From Congregibacter variabilis (GTDB taxonomy: Bacteria > Pseudomonadota > Gammaproteobacteria > Pseudomonadales > Halieaceae): a stretch of 64,000 nt of DNA. A model generated the notes under the pieces. It saw only the letters and a list, made by a program, of their open reading frames with translations, was not told the DNA's origin and made no database searches. How positions within the stretch are numbered: the first letter of the stretch is position 1; every line of letters begins with the position of its first letter. Position numbers and translations under genes: made by a program. Location of the stretch: NCBI RefSeq assembly GCF_045689235.1, contig NZ_CP136864.1, positions 2,976,001 to 3,040,000 of the forward strand, in the 5' to 3' direction. Of this stretch, positions 8,694 to 16,726 are shown one piece after another.

Positions 8694-9473
8694 GTGAAAC
8701 GTAAACATTATGAAGAAGAGCTTCGAGCGCTGCAGGCCGAACTGGTTGCACTGCAAGATTGGGTGAAGGCCACTGAACAGCGAGTGATTGTGGTGTTCGA
8801 AGGCCGAGATGCAGCCGGAAAGGGCGGTTGTATCCGGGCTTTAACTGAGCGAGTGAGTCCGCGTGTGTTTAGAGTGGTGGCTCTTCCAAAACCATCGGAT
8901 CGCGAGAAGAGCCAGATTTACATGCAGCGTTATATCAACCACTTTCCTGCTGCCGGCGAAATCGTGGTATTTGATCGAAGTTGGTATAACCGAGCTGGCG
9001 TAGAGCGGGTTATGGGTTTTTGTACTGAGCAGCAGTCCCAGCGTTTTTTAAAGGACTGCCCGAACTTTGAAAAAAGCATGATTGTAGAAAGCGGCGTGAT
9101 CTTTCTGAAGTACTGGCTAGAGGTAAGTCCAGAAAAGCAAGAGCGGCGGTTTGAGGATCGTATCCATGATCCGGTTAAGCAGTGGAAGCTCTCGCCTATG
9201 GATTTGCCGTCGCGGGAGCGTTGGTATGAATATTCTCGTGCTCGTGATGAGATGCTTGAAGCAACAGACACTGAGTATGCGCCTTGGTATATCGTGAACG
9301 CCGATGATAAACGCCGGGCTCGGCTAAATCTGATCCGCCACCTTCTGGATCAAATTCCCTATGAATCGGCAGACCATCCAATTATTGATCTGCCGCCTCG
9401 AGACAAGAAAGGGGCCTACGATGATGCTGCCAGCATCACGGACCGACGCTGGGTAAAAGATAGCTACGACTAG
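8694..9473 (+). CDS. ppk2: Polyphosphate kinase 2
   Basis: 259 residues from a GTG start. The Walker A-like loop GRDAAGKGG is at residues 37-45, and FDRSWYNRAGVERVMGF follows about 60 residues later. Then come KYWLEVS, a basic EERRFEDR-like stretch, WKLSPMDL, and YEYSRARDEML. These are the diagnostic blocks of the PPK2 family, which transfers phosphate between polyphosphate and nucleoside mono- or diphosphates. The length is typical for a single-domain PPK2. Subclass (GDP/ADP versus AMP preference) cannot be settled by eye. The stop codon sits in a CTAG shared with the stop of the converging DUF2141 gene. Confidence 0.93.
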   Translation: MKRKHYEEELRALQAELVALQDWVKATEQRVIVVFEGRDAAGKGGCIRALTERVSPRVFRVVALPKPSDREKSQIYMQRYINHFPAAGEIVVFDRSWYNRAGVERVMGFCTEQQSQRFLKDCPNFEKSMIVESGVIFLKYWLEVSPEKQERRFEDRIHDPVKQWKLSPMDLPSRERWYEYSRARDEMLEATDTEYAPWYIVNADDKRRARLNLIRHLLDQIPYESADHPIIDLPPRDKKGAYDDAASITDRRWVKDSYD

Positions 9474-9904
9474 TTCAGTGTAATTTGGATATTGGTGTCA
9501 CCTTCGATGATGAACATCGCTTCTTCGAACTCGGGCTCGCCCAGAACCTGAGGATTGTTACTGAAACCATAGCCCTCGCTGGGAATGCCCAGCATATTGC
9601 TATCGAGTTGTCCGTCATTATCTTCGTCGTGATAGAGCTTCACGGCGTAGCGGCCAGCTGGCAGGTTTGGAAATATGAGTCTTACCGTGGGGCCCGATAC
9701 GCTGTCCTTGCCAACACTGATGGCTTTTGAGCTGTCTTCCCAGGCTTCAGCGGAGTCAAATATCGCCACCATCATTGTGCCGCCAAGACGTTCTATACCA
9801 ACCACATCCACGATGAGTTGCTCTGCGCTGCTGTGCGTTGCCAAGAGTGTGCCCACGACAAATGCGGCGCCGGTTAGCAGGTTCAGTGGGTTTGAGAGCG
9901 ACAT
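9470..9904 (-). CDS. Exported DUF2141 protein
   Basis: 144 residues from ATG 9904, chosen over an upstream in-frame start because GAGG lies about 8 bases before it. A signal peptide (LTGAAFVVGTLLATHSSAE) precedes the domain. The domain shows MVAIFDSAEAW, FPNLPAGRYAVKLYHDEDNDGQLD and GIPSEGYGFSNN, which is the standard DUF2141 pattern with its acidic DExNDGxLD loop. This is a small secreted beta-sandwich family of unknown function. Its start overlaps the end of the DUF1272 reading frame by 22 bases. Confidence 0.88.
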   Translation of the reverse strand: MSLSNPLNLLTGAAFVVGTLLATHSSAEQLIVDVVGIERLGGTMMVAIFDSAEAWEDSSKAISVGKDSVSGPTVRLIFPNLPAGRYAVKLYHDEDNDGQLDSNMLGIPSEGYGFSNNPQVLGEPEFEEAMFIIEGDTNIQITLN

Positions 9905-10089
9905 GCCTTTGCCTCTTTTGCAGATGCCATACACCAAGGGTAGTACGGCTCGAGCGTTGATGCACCCCTAATACAGGCGCCCAGGAGGTTTTCGGCACAG
10001 AACGTACATTCATAGGAGCAAATGAATGCTTCATCAGTAAAACGCAGTTTGGCCTTGGAGCGATCACAGGGTTTTTTCATTTTCAACAT
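9883..10089 (-). pseudogene. DUF1272-like small zinc protein, probably degenerate
   Basis: 68 codons open with MLKMKKPC and contain AFICSYECTFC, which matches the first half of DUF1272, a small cysteine-rich zinc-binding family. In the intact family a second CxxC pair and a CPNCGG segment follow. Here the sequence continues AENLLGACIRGASTLEP, so the second pair is reduced to single cysteines and the CPNCGG knuckle is gone. The tail is unrelated and runs into the start of the DUF2141 gene. Small in-frame deletions would explain this. A functional short variant cannot be excluded. Confidence 0.5.
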
Positions 10090-10137
10090 GGTCGCTTCGC
10101 CTATACTTAGGAAAACTTTTTATGGAGAGACCGGCAC

Positions 10138-10692
10138 TTGTTATATCGATCGAAAGTTACGTTTACCGCCGGATTTACCGGACTAGCCATTGTCCTGTGC
10201 CTTGGCGCCGCCACAGCGGCGCGAGCCGACTCGCTTTACGTGGGCGCAGGAGCGTACTTTACCGATGTCGAAATCACCGTCGGTGGTGAAGATGACATTA
10301 CTCCGGCCGGCTTTATTGGTTACCAGTTTCTCGATAGTAATGTGTTGATGCTGTCTGCGGAGGTGGGCTACTACGACCTGGGGTCGTGGTCGGGAGATCT
10401 TGACGAAGTGAGTTACTCCGTGGACGCCAGTGCCCTGACTTTTGCGGGAGTAGCCTATGTTCCCGTAGGACCGTTCTTCGAGATCTACGCAAAAGCCGGC
10501 TTAGCGGCTGTTGAAGTGGAGACAAGGTTTGCTGATATGCCCCGGACTGATGACGATACCGAGACCTTCATCGGCGCAGGTGTGGCCCTGGATTTTTTCG
10601 ACACCATTGATATTTATGCTGAGTATTTGCAATTTGATAATCAGATTGATTCCCAGATGGTTGGAGTGGGCATCCGTTTCGACTTTTTCTGA
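10138..10692 (+). CDS. Small outer-membrane beta-barrel protein
   Basis: 184 residues from a TTG start, with GGAGAG about 9 bases upstream. A signal peptide (TGLAIVLCLGAATAARA) is followed by SLYVGAGAYFTDVEI and alternating aromatic/hydrophobic strands (AGFIGYQFLD, LSAEVGYYDLG, FEIYAKAGLAAVEVE, FIGAGVALDFF). The protein ends in the aromatic-terminal strand GVGIRFDFF typical of proteins inserted by BamA. The length and pattern fit an eight-stranded OmpA/OmpW-type barrel. The role is unknown. Confidence 0.78.
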   Translation: MLYRSKVTFTAGFTGLAIVLCLGAATAARADSLYVGAGAYFTDVEITVGGEDDITPAGFIGYQFLDSNVLMLSAEVGYYDLGSWSGDLDEVSYSVDASALTFAGVAYVPVGPFFEIYAKAGLAAVEVETRFADMPRTDDDTETFIGAGVALDFFDTIDIYAEYLQFDNQIDSQMVGVGIRFDFF

Positions 10693-10734
10693 ATTGCGTT
10701 TTACTGAAATGATCGGTTTGGCCAGGGCTGTCTA

Positions 10735-11475
10735 ATGGGACTTATTGAGTTGCGCTCGGTAAGCAAATGCTTCGCTAAAGAAACGGTGCTCCACGACATC
10801 AGCCTTGAATTCGCAAAGGGATGTGTGACGGCTGTCGTTGGCGCCAGCGGCTGCGGTAAGTCTACGATCCTCAAGTTATGCAATGGTTTGCTGAAACCCG
10901 ATGGCGGCGAAGTGCGTGCCTTCGGTGAGCCTCTGGATTATCAGCACATAGCGCAAATTCGTCAGCGCATGGGTTACGCCGTTCAGGGAACGGGGCTGTT
11001 TCCTCACCTGAGCGCTGCGGACAATATTTCTATTGGCGCACAGGTCGCCGGCTGGCCGAAGCAAAGGCGGAAAGACCGCATGGGTGAGTTACTTTCGCTC
11101 ATGCACCTTGATGAAGCGCTCTTGCAGCGGTATCCCCATGAGCTCAGTGGTGGCCAGCAACAGCGAGTGGGCCTATGCAGGGCGATGATGCTGCGCCCGC
11201 AGGTGTTATTGCTTGATGAACCCTTCGCGGCTATCGATCCCATCACCCGGTTTGATATTCACCAGCAGTTACTGCAACTTCTTGCGGCCGAGCCTGTCAC
11301 TGTTGTGCTGGTGACGCACGACATGCGCGAGGCGATGTTGCTGGCCCAGCAGATCGTGGTAATGGATAAGGGCGTAGTCCGGGTGAACGAGTCCACCGCA
11401 AAGCTGCATGCCCAGCAACCAGATCTGGAGCCCGAGGCCTTACTGCAGTCCCTAATGTCTAAGGCAACGCGGTGA
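10735..11475 (+). CDS. ABC transporter ATPase, OpuCA/ProV/EgtV type
   Basis: 246 residues. Walker A GASGCGKST near residue 37, Q-loop region RMGYAVQGTGLFPHL, signature LSGGQQQR, Walker B VLLLDEPFAAID and the H-loop VTHDMREAM are all intact. Closest in type to ATPases of quaternary-amine importers, but the C-terminal CBS pair found in many OpuA/ProV subunits is absent. Its last codons overlap the GTG start of the permease fusion, so the two are translated together. The egtBD genes are downstream, and EgtV of the known ergothioneine importers is the same kind of ATPase, so that role is a reasonable hypothesis. Confidence 0.9.
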   Translation: MGLIELRSVSKCFAKETVLHDISLEFAKGCVTAVVGASGCGKSTILKLCNGLLKPDGGEVRAFGEPLDYQHIAQIRQRMGYAVQGTGLFPHLSAADNISIGAQVAGWPKQRRKDRMGELLSLMHLDEALLQRYPHELSGGQQQRVGLCRAMMLRPQVLLLDEPFAAIDPITRFDIHQQLLQLLAAEPVTVVLVTHDMREAMLLAQQIVVMDKGVVRVNESTAKLHAQQPDLEPEALLQSLMSKATR

Positions 11476-12944
11476 GGCGACTGATCCGAAGCATGGTGCT
11501 TTTCATCGCTTTGTCAGCGATGCCCACGCTCGCGCAGCAGCCCATTGTTGTGGGTTCCAAGACCTTTAGTGAAAGCCACGTGCTAGCCGAGATCGCGGCA
11601 CAGTATCTGGAAGCAAAGGGCCAAATTGTTGAGCGCAGAATGGGGCTTGGAGGCACACTCATTAGCTATGAGGCGCTTGTTCAAGGAGAGCTGGATATCT
11701 ATCCCGAGTACACGGGCACACTGACGGGTGCCGTGTTCGACGATCCGACCATGGACGCGGCGGGCTTATCAGCAGCGCTGGCCAAGGATGATCTAGAGTT
11801 TTATCTGCGGCTCGGTTTTGACAATAGTTATGCCATTGCAATGCCCGAGGACCTTGCGGCGTCCCGGGGTATTACTCAGATATCTGATTTGGCAGAACAC
11901 CCGGAACTTGTTGTGGGTTTTTCTCATGAGTTTCTTAATCGAGGTGATGGCTGGCCGGAGCTACAGCGCCGCTACGGACTCTCTTTGCGGCCCAAAGGTA
12001 TTGAGCACGCTCTGGCTTATCGAGCGTTGGACGCAGGGCAACTGGATGTTGCCGATGCCTATACGACCGATGGCGATTTAGATCTCTATGGTCTTCGTTT
12101 GCTTGATGATGATCTCGAGTTTTTTCCTACCTATGACGCTGGCTATCTGATCCGACAAGACCTGCCATCCAATGTAAGAAACACTCTGAGTGAACTGGAG
12201 GGGGTCATTGATGAGCCGAAGATGCGCTCCCTCAACCGACGGGTGGCGACCGATGGTTTGTCGCCCGCGCTGGTGGCCTTCGAGTTTCTTCGTGATGAGG
12301 GTTTGGTCAACGACGCTTTGGAGCCCGCGGGCAGCGAGAGTCGTATTGTTTACAACACTTCCGTGCACCTTAAGCTGACAGCCATTGCCGTGGGCTTGGG
12401 GTGTTTCGTGGCGATACCCCTGGCATTGCTCGTATCACGATTGCCTCGCGTTGCTGGTGCCTTGCAGTATCTGGCGAGCTTGTTTCAGACCATACCGGCG
12501 TTGGCGCTACTTGCATTGCTTATTCCGGTGCTGGGTTTGGGTCAGACCACGGCAATCTTTGCGCTCTTTCTGTATTCGCTGCTGCCCATAGTGCGCAACA
12601 CTCTGGCAGGACTTGCAGGCGTAGACCCGCTGCTTAAGGAGGTTGCACGGAGTCTGGGTCTGACAGCCACCCAGCAAATACTGAGGATCGAATTGCCGCT
12701 GGCTACACCGATGATTATTGCGGGCATCAAGACGGCGGCCATTATCAGCATTGGCACCGCCACGCTGGCCGCTTTTGTAGGAGCCGGCGGGCTTGGAGAG
12801 CCAATTATCACCGGGCTGAGCCTCAATAATCACCGGCTGATTCTGGAGGGTGCCGTGCCTGCGGCTTGTCTTGCCATAGCCACAGAGCTGGCTTTTAGCC
12901 TGCTGGAGCGTCGGTTTGTACCGGCGCATTTGCGGATTCGCTAG
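11472..12944 (+). CDS. Substrate-binding/permease fusion of a quaternary-amine ABC transporter
   Basis: 490 residues, GTG start inside the end of the ATPase gene. After a signal peptide, residues about 22-290 form an OsmF/OpuBC-type binding protein (VVGSKTFSESHVLAEIAAQY, GGTLISYEALVQGELDIYPEYTGT split across the region, and DAYTTDGDL). Residues about 300-490 are a ProW-type membrane domain with the coupling-loop region SLGLTATQQILRIELPLATP and about six helices. The order, binding domain first and permease second, is the reverse of EgtU and OpuA-type fusions (permease then binding domain), as I recall those. With the ATPase it makes a complete importer. Candidates are betaine, choline or ergothioneine; the egtB and egtD genes close by favour the last, without proof. 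Confidence 0.88.
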   Translation: MRRLIRSMVLFIALSAMPTLAQQPIVVGSKTFSESHVLAEIAAQYLEAKGQIVERRMGLGGTLISYEALVQGELDIYPEYTGTLTGAVFDDPTMDAAGLSAALAKDDLEFYLRLGFDNSYAIAMPEDLAASRGITQISDLAEHPELVVGFSHEFLNRGDGWPELQRRYGLSLRPKGIEHALAYRALDAGQLDVADAYTTDGDLDLYGLRLLDDDLEFFPTYDAGYLIRQDLPSNVRNTLSELEGVIDEPKMRSLNRRVATDGLSPALVAFEFLRDEGLVNDALEPAGSESRIVYNTSVHLKLTAIAVGLGCFVAIPLALLVSRLPRVAGALQYLASLFQTIPALALLALLIPVLGLGQTTAIFALFLYSLLPIVRNTLAGLAGVDPLLKEVARSLGLTATQQILRIELPLATPMIIAGIKTAAIISIGTATLAAFVGAGGLGEPIITGLSLNNHRLILEGAVPAACLAIATELAFSLLERRFVPAHLRIR

Positions 12945-13056
12945 CGCCTTATGTTCTGAGCGGCAAAAGCTGTTAGGATTTTTACTCTGCCTTTGTGTTG
13001 CAGTTCGCGAATGAGCCTTAGCAAATAAAATTTGTCCACGAGAAGAAAGTAGGTTT

Positions 13057-13863
13057 ATCGATCCAGAACTCGCAAGCTCCATCTTCTATGCATTCGCTGG
13101 CGGCGGAGGCTCTCTCCGTGATGCAATTCGAGGTAACCCCTGTCAGGTGAGCTTGCTTGGCGAAGCTCCCCGTAAGTCACCAAGCCCTGATTTATATACG
13201 CAGTGTCTTAGCTGGCCTATTGATGATGATGTTTGCGCGGTGCGCTGCTGGTCGCCCGCAGATACGCAGATAAAGTTGTGCGGTCACGGTTTACTGTGCT
13301 GTGGAGCGGCCTGGAGTGCCGCGGATCGGGCAGTAGGTCAGCTTGAAATGAACGGCCTGCGAGCCGCCTTTCATGCCGAAGGCGACAGGTTCTGGATCGG
13401 CCTTCCCTCCATTAGCTGTGTAGCCTGCCGTGTACCTCATTGGATTGGTGAGTTTTTCCCTGTACTGCCCTGGCGGGCCGCCGAGGCGGGCGATGAGAAC
13501 GGTTACTTGGTGTTGGAGTGGCCCCAAGGCTTTGATTTACGCGCGCTTCCCATACCAGCCTATGCCTTACGTCGCCGAAGTAACCGTGCGCTCATAGTGA
13601 CCTCGCGTGGGTCGCGGTCTTCGCCTGTTGACGTACAGCTACGTTATTTTGCGCCACAGCACGGCGTCCCTGAGGACACGGCGACGGGCTCGGCGATGCG
13701 CGTTCTTGCGACCTATTGGATGAACCGTGATCTCGATGAGCAGCTTACTGCGCAACAGTGCTCCCGCTACGGCGGAGAGTTACGCAGTCGTGTTGACGGT
13801 GAACTCACCTGGGTAGGTGGAAGAGTTCTAAATGCTAGTGGGGCACCTGCAAATGTCAGTTGA
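13057..13863 (+). CDS. PhzF-family isomerase-like protein, no standard start codon
   Basis: The recognisable PhzF N-terminus (FYAFAGGGGSLRDAIRGNP, equal to the family's DAF...F.GNP) lies in frame upstream of the first usable start, GTG 13147. That frame is open back to a TGA at 13012-13014 yet holds no ATG, GTG or TTG. I place the start provisionally at ATC 13057 just after AAAGTAGG. Other marks: CGHGLLCCG for the family's CGHATLA, and PEDTATGSAMRVL for PEDPATGSA. The N-terminal segment where the catalytic glutamate normally sits reads QCLSWPIDDDVCAV and shows no obvious equivalent. It could be a rare-start gene, a frameshifted gene or a decaying one. It overlaps egtB, so it may be co-transcribed. 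Confidence 0.6.
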   Translation: MDPELASSIFYAFAGGGGSLRDAIRGNPCQVSLLGEAPRKSPSPDLYTQCLSWPIDDDVCAVRCWSPADTQIKLCGHGLLCCGAAWSAADRAVGQLEMNGLRAAFHAEGDRFWIGLPSISCVACRVPHWIGEFFPVLPWRAAEAGDENGYLVLEWPQGFDLRALPIPAYALRRRSNRALIVTSRGSRSSPVDVQLRYFAPQHGVPEDTATGSAMRVLATYWMNRDLDEQLTAQQCSRYGGELRSRVDGELTWVGGRVLNASGAPANVS

Positions 13864-15109
13864 AGCCCTTCGTGACAGCTTTGTTGCTACTCGCAGGCAG
13901 TTTCTGACGATTTGTGAGCCTCTGGAGGTCGAAGACTATGGACTTCAGGCGGCTGAGTTTGCCAGTCCCCCAAAGTGGCACCTCGCGCATACCACTTGGT
14001 TCTTTGAGACCTTTTTGCTTAAGCAATTTCTGGGTGACTATGAACCTGTAGACCCTATGTATGAAGTGCTGTTTAACTCCTACTACAACGGTATTGGGGC
14101 GCAGCACCCCCGTGCACAGCGGGGTTTGTTGTCGAGGCCCTTGCTCAGCGAAGTCCTCAGCTATCGAGAACACGTCGATAAAGCCATGTTGTTACTGCTT
14201 GCTACGGCATCCGTGCACGAGGAATGCGAAACGATACTCTCCAGAACAGTATTGGGCATTGAGCACGAACGTCAGCATCAGGAGTTGTTTTTTACTGATG
14301 TTAAATATTCTCTGGGTGCCAATCCGCTGTATCCGACTTATCGTTCTGAGGTCTGCACAGCCAACGAAGCGCCCGGACCCCTGCAATGGACGAAGTTTGA
14401 AGGCGGATTGATAGAGATTGGCCACAACGGCAAAGGTTTTTGTTTTGACAACGAGCAGCCTCGCCATCGGGTTTATATTGAGCCCTTCGAAATCGCCAAC
14501 AGATTAGTGACTAACGGCGATTATCAGGATTTTATTGATGATGGCGGCTATGAGCGCCCTGAGTTTTGGTTGGCTGATGGCTGGGCCACGGCGCAGCGTG
14601 AGCATTGGACGGCTCCCTTACATTGGCATGAGCGAGAAGGGGAGTCTGTAGAATTTACGCTGGGCGGATTAAAGACTCGCTCCAGAGCAACCCCCTTATG
14701 CCATGTAAGTGGTTACGAGGCCGACGCCTATGCGCGTTGGGCTGGCGCACGTTTACCCACCGAAGCGCAGTGGGAGCATATGGCGGAGCAGACTAAAGGT
14801 AGTACAGCGCCGCGTGACATCAATGACGCCCATTTATTGCATTGCCATCCTGAGTCTGCAAAGGGCGGCGGCCTGGAGCAACTCTACGGCGCCTGCTGGC
14901 AGTGGACGCAAACTGCTTACAGCCCTTATCCCGGCTTTGCGCCTTCGACGGGAGCGATTGGCGAGTACAACGGCAAGTTTATGAGTAATCAGTGGGTGCT
15001 TCGCGGTGGCTCCTGCGTAACACCGTCGAGTCAGGCTCGACCTGGCTACCGAAATTTTTTCTATCCGCAGGATCGCTGGCAGTTTAGCGGCATACGTCTT
15101 GCGCGATAG
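13832..15109 (+). CDS. egtB: EgtB, hercynine sulfoxide synthase
   Basis: 425 residues. The DinB-like N-terminal half carries the iron-ligand set: KWHLAHTTWFFE (His50, His53 region) and EHERQHQEL (His145, His149). The C-terminal half is a formylglycine-generating-type domain with GARLPTEAQWEHMA, WVLRGGSC and a final WQFSGIRLAR. EgtB joins hercynine to a thiol (cysteine or gamma-glutamylcysteine) with oxygen. The ATG at 13832 has GGAAGAG 6 bases upstream; an alternative ATG is at 13853. It overlaps the PhzF-like gene and is followed by egtD. No egtA, egtC or egtE is visible in the window. Confidence 0.93.
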   Translation: MLVGHLQMSVEALRDSFVATRRQFLTICEPLEVEDYGLQAAEFASPPKWHLAHTTWFFETFLLKQFLGDYEPVDPMYEVLFNSYYNGIGAQHPRAQRGLLSRPLLSEVLSYREHVDKAMLLLLATASVHEECETILSRTVLGIEHERQHQELFFTDVKYSLGANPLYPTYRSEVCTANEAPGPLQWTKFEGGLIEIGHNGKGFCFDNEQPRHRVYIEPFEIANRLVTNGDYQDFIDDGGYERPEFWLADGWATAQREHWTAPLHWHEREGESVEFTLGGLKTRSRATPLCHVSGYEADAYARWAGARLPTEAQWEHMAEQTKGSTAPRDINDAHLLHCHPESAKGGGLEQLYGACWQWTQTAYSPYPGFAPSTGAIGEYNGKFMSNQWVLRGGSCVTPSSQARPGYRNFFYPQDRWQFSGIRLAR

Positions 15110-15138
15110 ATGCATTGAATAGAGGTTTTTCCACAGCT

Positions 15139-16116
15139 ATGAATAAGTCCTTGGGCAATGTCAGTCGCGTCAGCTTTCGGGATGAGCACCCGGATCTGGG
15201 CGATGGTCGCGCGGAGATTCTTGCGGGGCTCCAGTTGCCGCAAAAAAGCGTTAATCCCAAGTGGTTCTACGATCAGCGGGGCTCTGAGCTCTTTGATCAG
15301 ATTACGCGTTTGCCGGAGTACTACCCGACACGCACCGAGAGCATGATTCTTAACGACAACCGCGCGTCGATTGCGGCTAACTGTGGTGACAACAGTGTGT
15401 TTATCGAGCCCGGTAGTGGCTCCAGCGAGAAAGTGCGGATTTTGCTCGAGGCAGTGCGCCCCGCGGTTTACGTGCCCGTTGATATATCGGCGGATTTTCT
15501 TCATGAGTCGGCCAAGACGCTAGGGGATGAGTACCCCTGGCTGGACATCTTTGCGGTTTGCGCCGATTTCAATGCAGGTTGGGAGTTCTTGAGTGAACTG
15601 CCCTCGGCTCGGCGCGTGGTGTTCTACCCCGGGTCCACCATCGGCAATCTTGATCCGTCACTGGCGCAGGCGTTTCTGCGTACTATCGCATCGCTGGTAG
15701 GCAAAGATGGTGGTGTTCTAATTGGCGTTGACACCCATAAGTCGACGGAACGTCTGGAAGCTGCCTACAACGATGATGCCGGTGTCACAGCCCAGTTTAA
15801 TTTGAACGTCTTACGACGTATGAATGCTTTACTCGATGCTGATTTTGATGAGGCCGCCTTTAGACACCGTGCTTTTTATAACGAAGATTTGCGGCGTATC
15901 GAAATGCATCTGGTGAGTGAGTTAAACCAACAGGTGGAGTGTGCTGGGACGATCGTTGATTTTAAAGCGGGGGAGACGATCCACACGGAGTGTTCCTACA
16001 AGTACGGTCTTGAGGATTTTGCTTCGCTGGCTACTTCCGCCGGGCTGGAAATCATAGAGACCTGGCAGGATGAGGAAGGTCTTTTCGGGGTGCATTATTT
16101 GCGCAGTACCGCATGA
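15139..16116 (+). CDS. egtD: EgtD, L-histidine N-alpha-methyltransferase
   Basis: 325 residues from ATG 15139; an in-frame TTG at 15115 is a possible alternative. Key blocks: NPKWFYDQRGSELFDQIT, LPEYYPTRTE, FIEPGSGSSEKVRIL (SAM-binding glycine loop), VVFYPGSTIGNLDP, and IGVDTHKS. This is the EgtD/DUF2260 pattern. The enzyme trimethylates histidine to hercynine, the first step of ergothioneine synthesis. It begins 29 bases after the egtB stop, so a co-transcribed egtBD pair is very likely. Confidence 0.94.
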   Translation: MNKSLGNVSRVSFRDEHPDLGDGRAEILAGLQLPQKSVNPKWFYDQRGSELFDQITRLPEYYPTRTESMILNDNRASIAANCGDNSVFIEPGSGSSEKVRILLEAVRPAVYVPVDISADFLHESAKTLGDEYPWLDIFAVCADFNAGWEFLSELPSARRVVFYPGSTIGNLDPSLAQAFLRTIASLVGKDGGVLIGVDTHKSTERLEAAYNDDAGVTAQFNLNVLRRMNALLDADFDEAAFRHRAFYNEDLRRIEMHLVSELNQQVECAGTIVDFKAGETIHTECSYKYGLEDFASLATSAGLEIIETWQDEEGLFGVHYLRSTA

Positions 16117-16135
16117 TTGCTGCTGTCAGCGCTCG

Positions 16136-16648
16136 CTACCAATGACCGGTTCCCGGCTCGCCTTTAAAAGGGCCTGCCAGGCGGTCGGTAATCCAGCCTC
16201 CGTAAAACTCGCCAGCCTGAGGTCGTACGCGCTCGGAGTTTACCCAACACTCAATGCGCGCCGGATAAAAAGAGGCGTGCCTGTCAATGGCGGCAAAGCT
16301 TGCAGAGGGGTTAGCGTAGAGCCAGGCTACGGCGAGCCCCTGCGGATCATCAGCTAGCGCAAAGTAACTAGCCTCGCCCTTCCACTCGCAAAAGCTGCGA
16401 CTGGCAATTTTACGAAGCCGATGCCAATCGATATCGCCCTCTGGAATGTAATAGGTCGGTGGACTGGCTGTCTCCAGTACTCGAAGCGCGGCGTGCGTGC
16501 TCGCGATGGGACGATCCACCGAACCCACCACTACAAGCTCTTCTGTTGGCACCAGTTTTGGCGGACGCGGATAATCCCATACCGATTCCTGGTCGGGACC
16601 GGGAGGGATCGCAAAGTCGGGGCGTTGTTTGCCGGTATGTTTCCACAT
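16136..16648 (-). CDS. DUF427 protein
   Basis: 170 residues. The DUF427 core is visible: VVVGSVDRPIASTHAALRVLETASPPTYYIP, then DIDWHRLRK, SFCEWKGEASYFAL, AWLYANPS, HASFYPARIECWVN and GFYGGWIT-like end (here EFYGGWITDRLAG), each read across the stretch. This is a small beta-barrel family found in many bacteria and fungi, with no firmly known reaction. The gene converges on egtD with 19 bases between stops and is divergent from the membrane protein at 16727. Confidence 0.88.
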   Translation of the reverse strand: MWKHTGKQRPDFAIPPGPDQESVWDYPRPPKLVPTEELVVVGSVDRPIASTHAALRVLETASPPTYYIPEGDIDWHRLRKIASRSFCEWKGEASYFALADDPQGLAVAWLYANPSASFAAIDRHASFYPARIECWVNSERVRPQAGEFYGGWITDRLAGPFKGEPGTGHW

Positions 16649-16726
16649 AAACTCAGTTTAGTGGGATTCTCGCCGCGCTGCGATGTGCTGCCGCTATTTG
16701 CTTCTCAAATGCGAGGGATCGACCTT

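Noticed and set aside
16421..16726. Longer reading frame before the seven-helix protein
   Set aside because: It runs opposite through the DUF427 gene and shows no signal or homology; ATG 16727 starts the first helix region.
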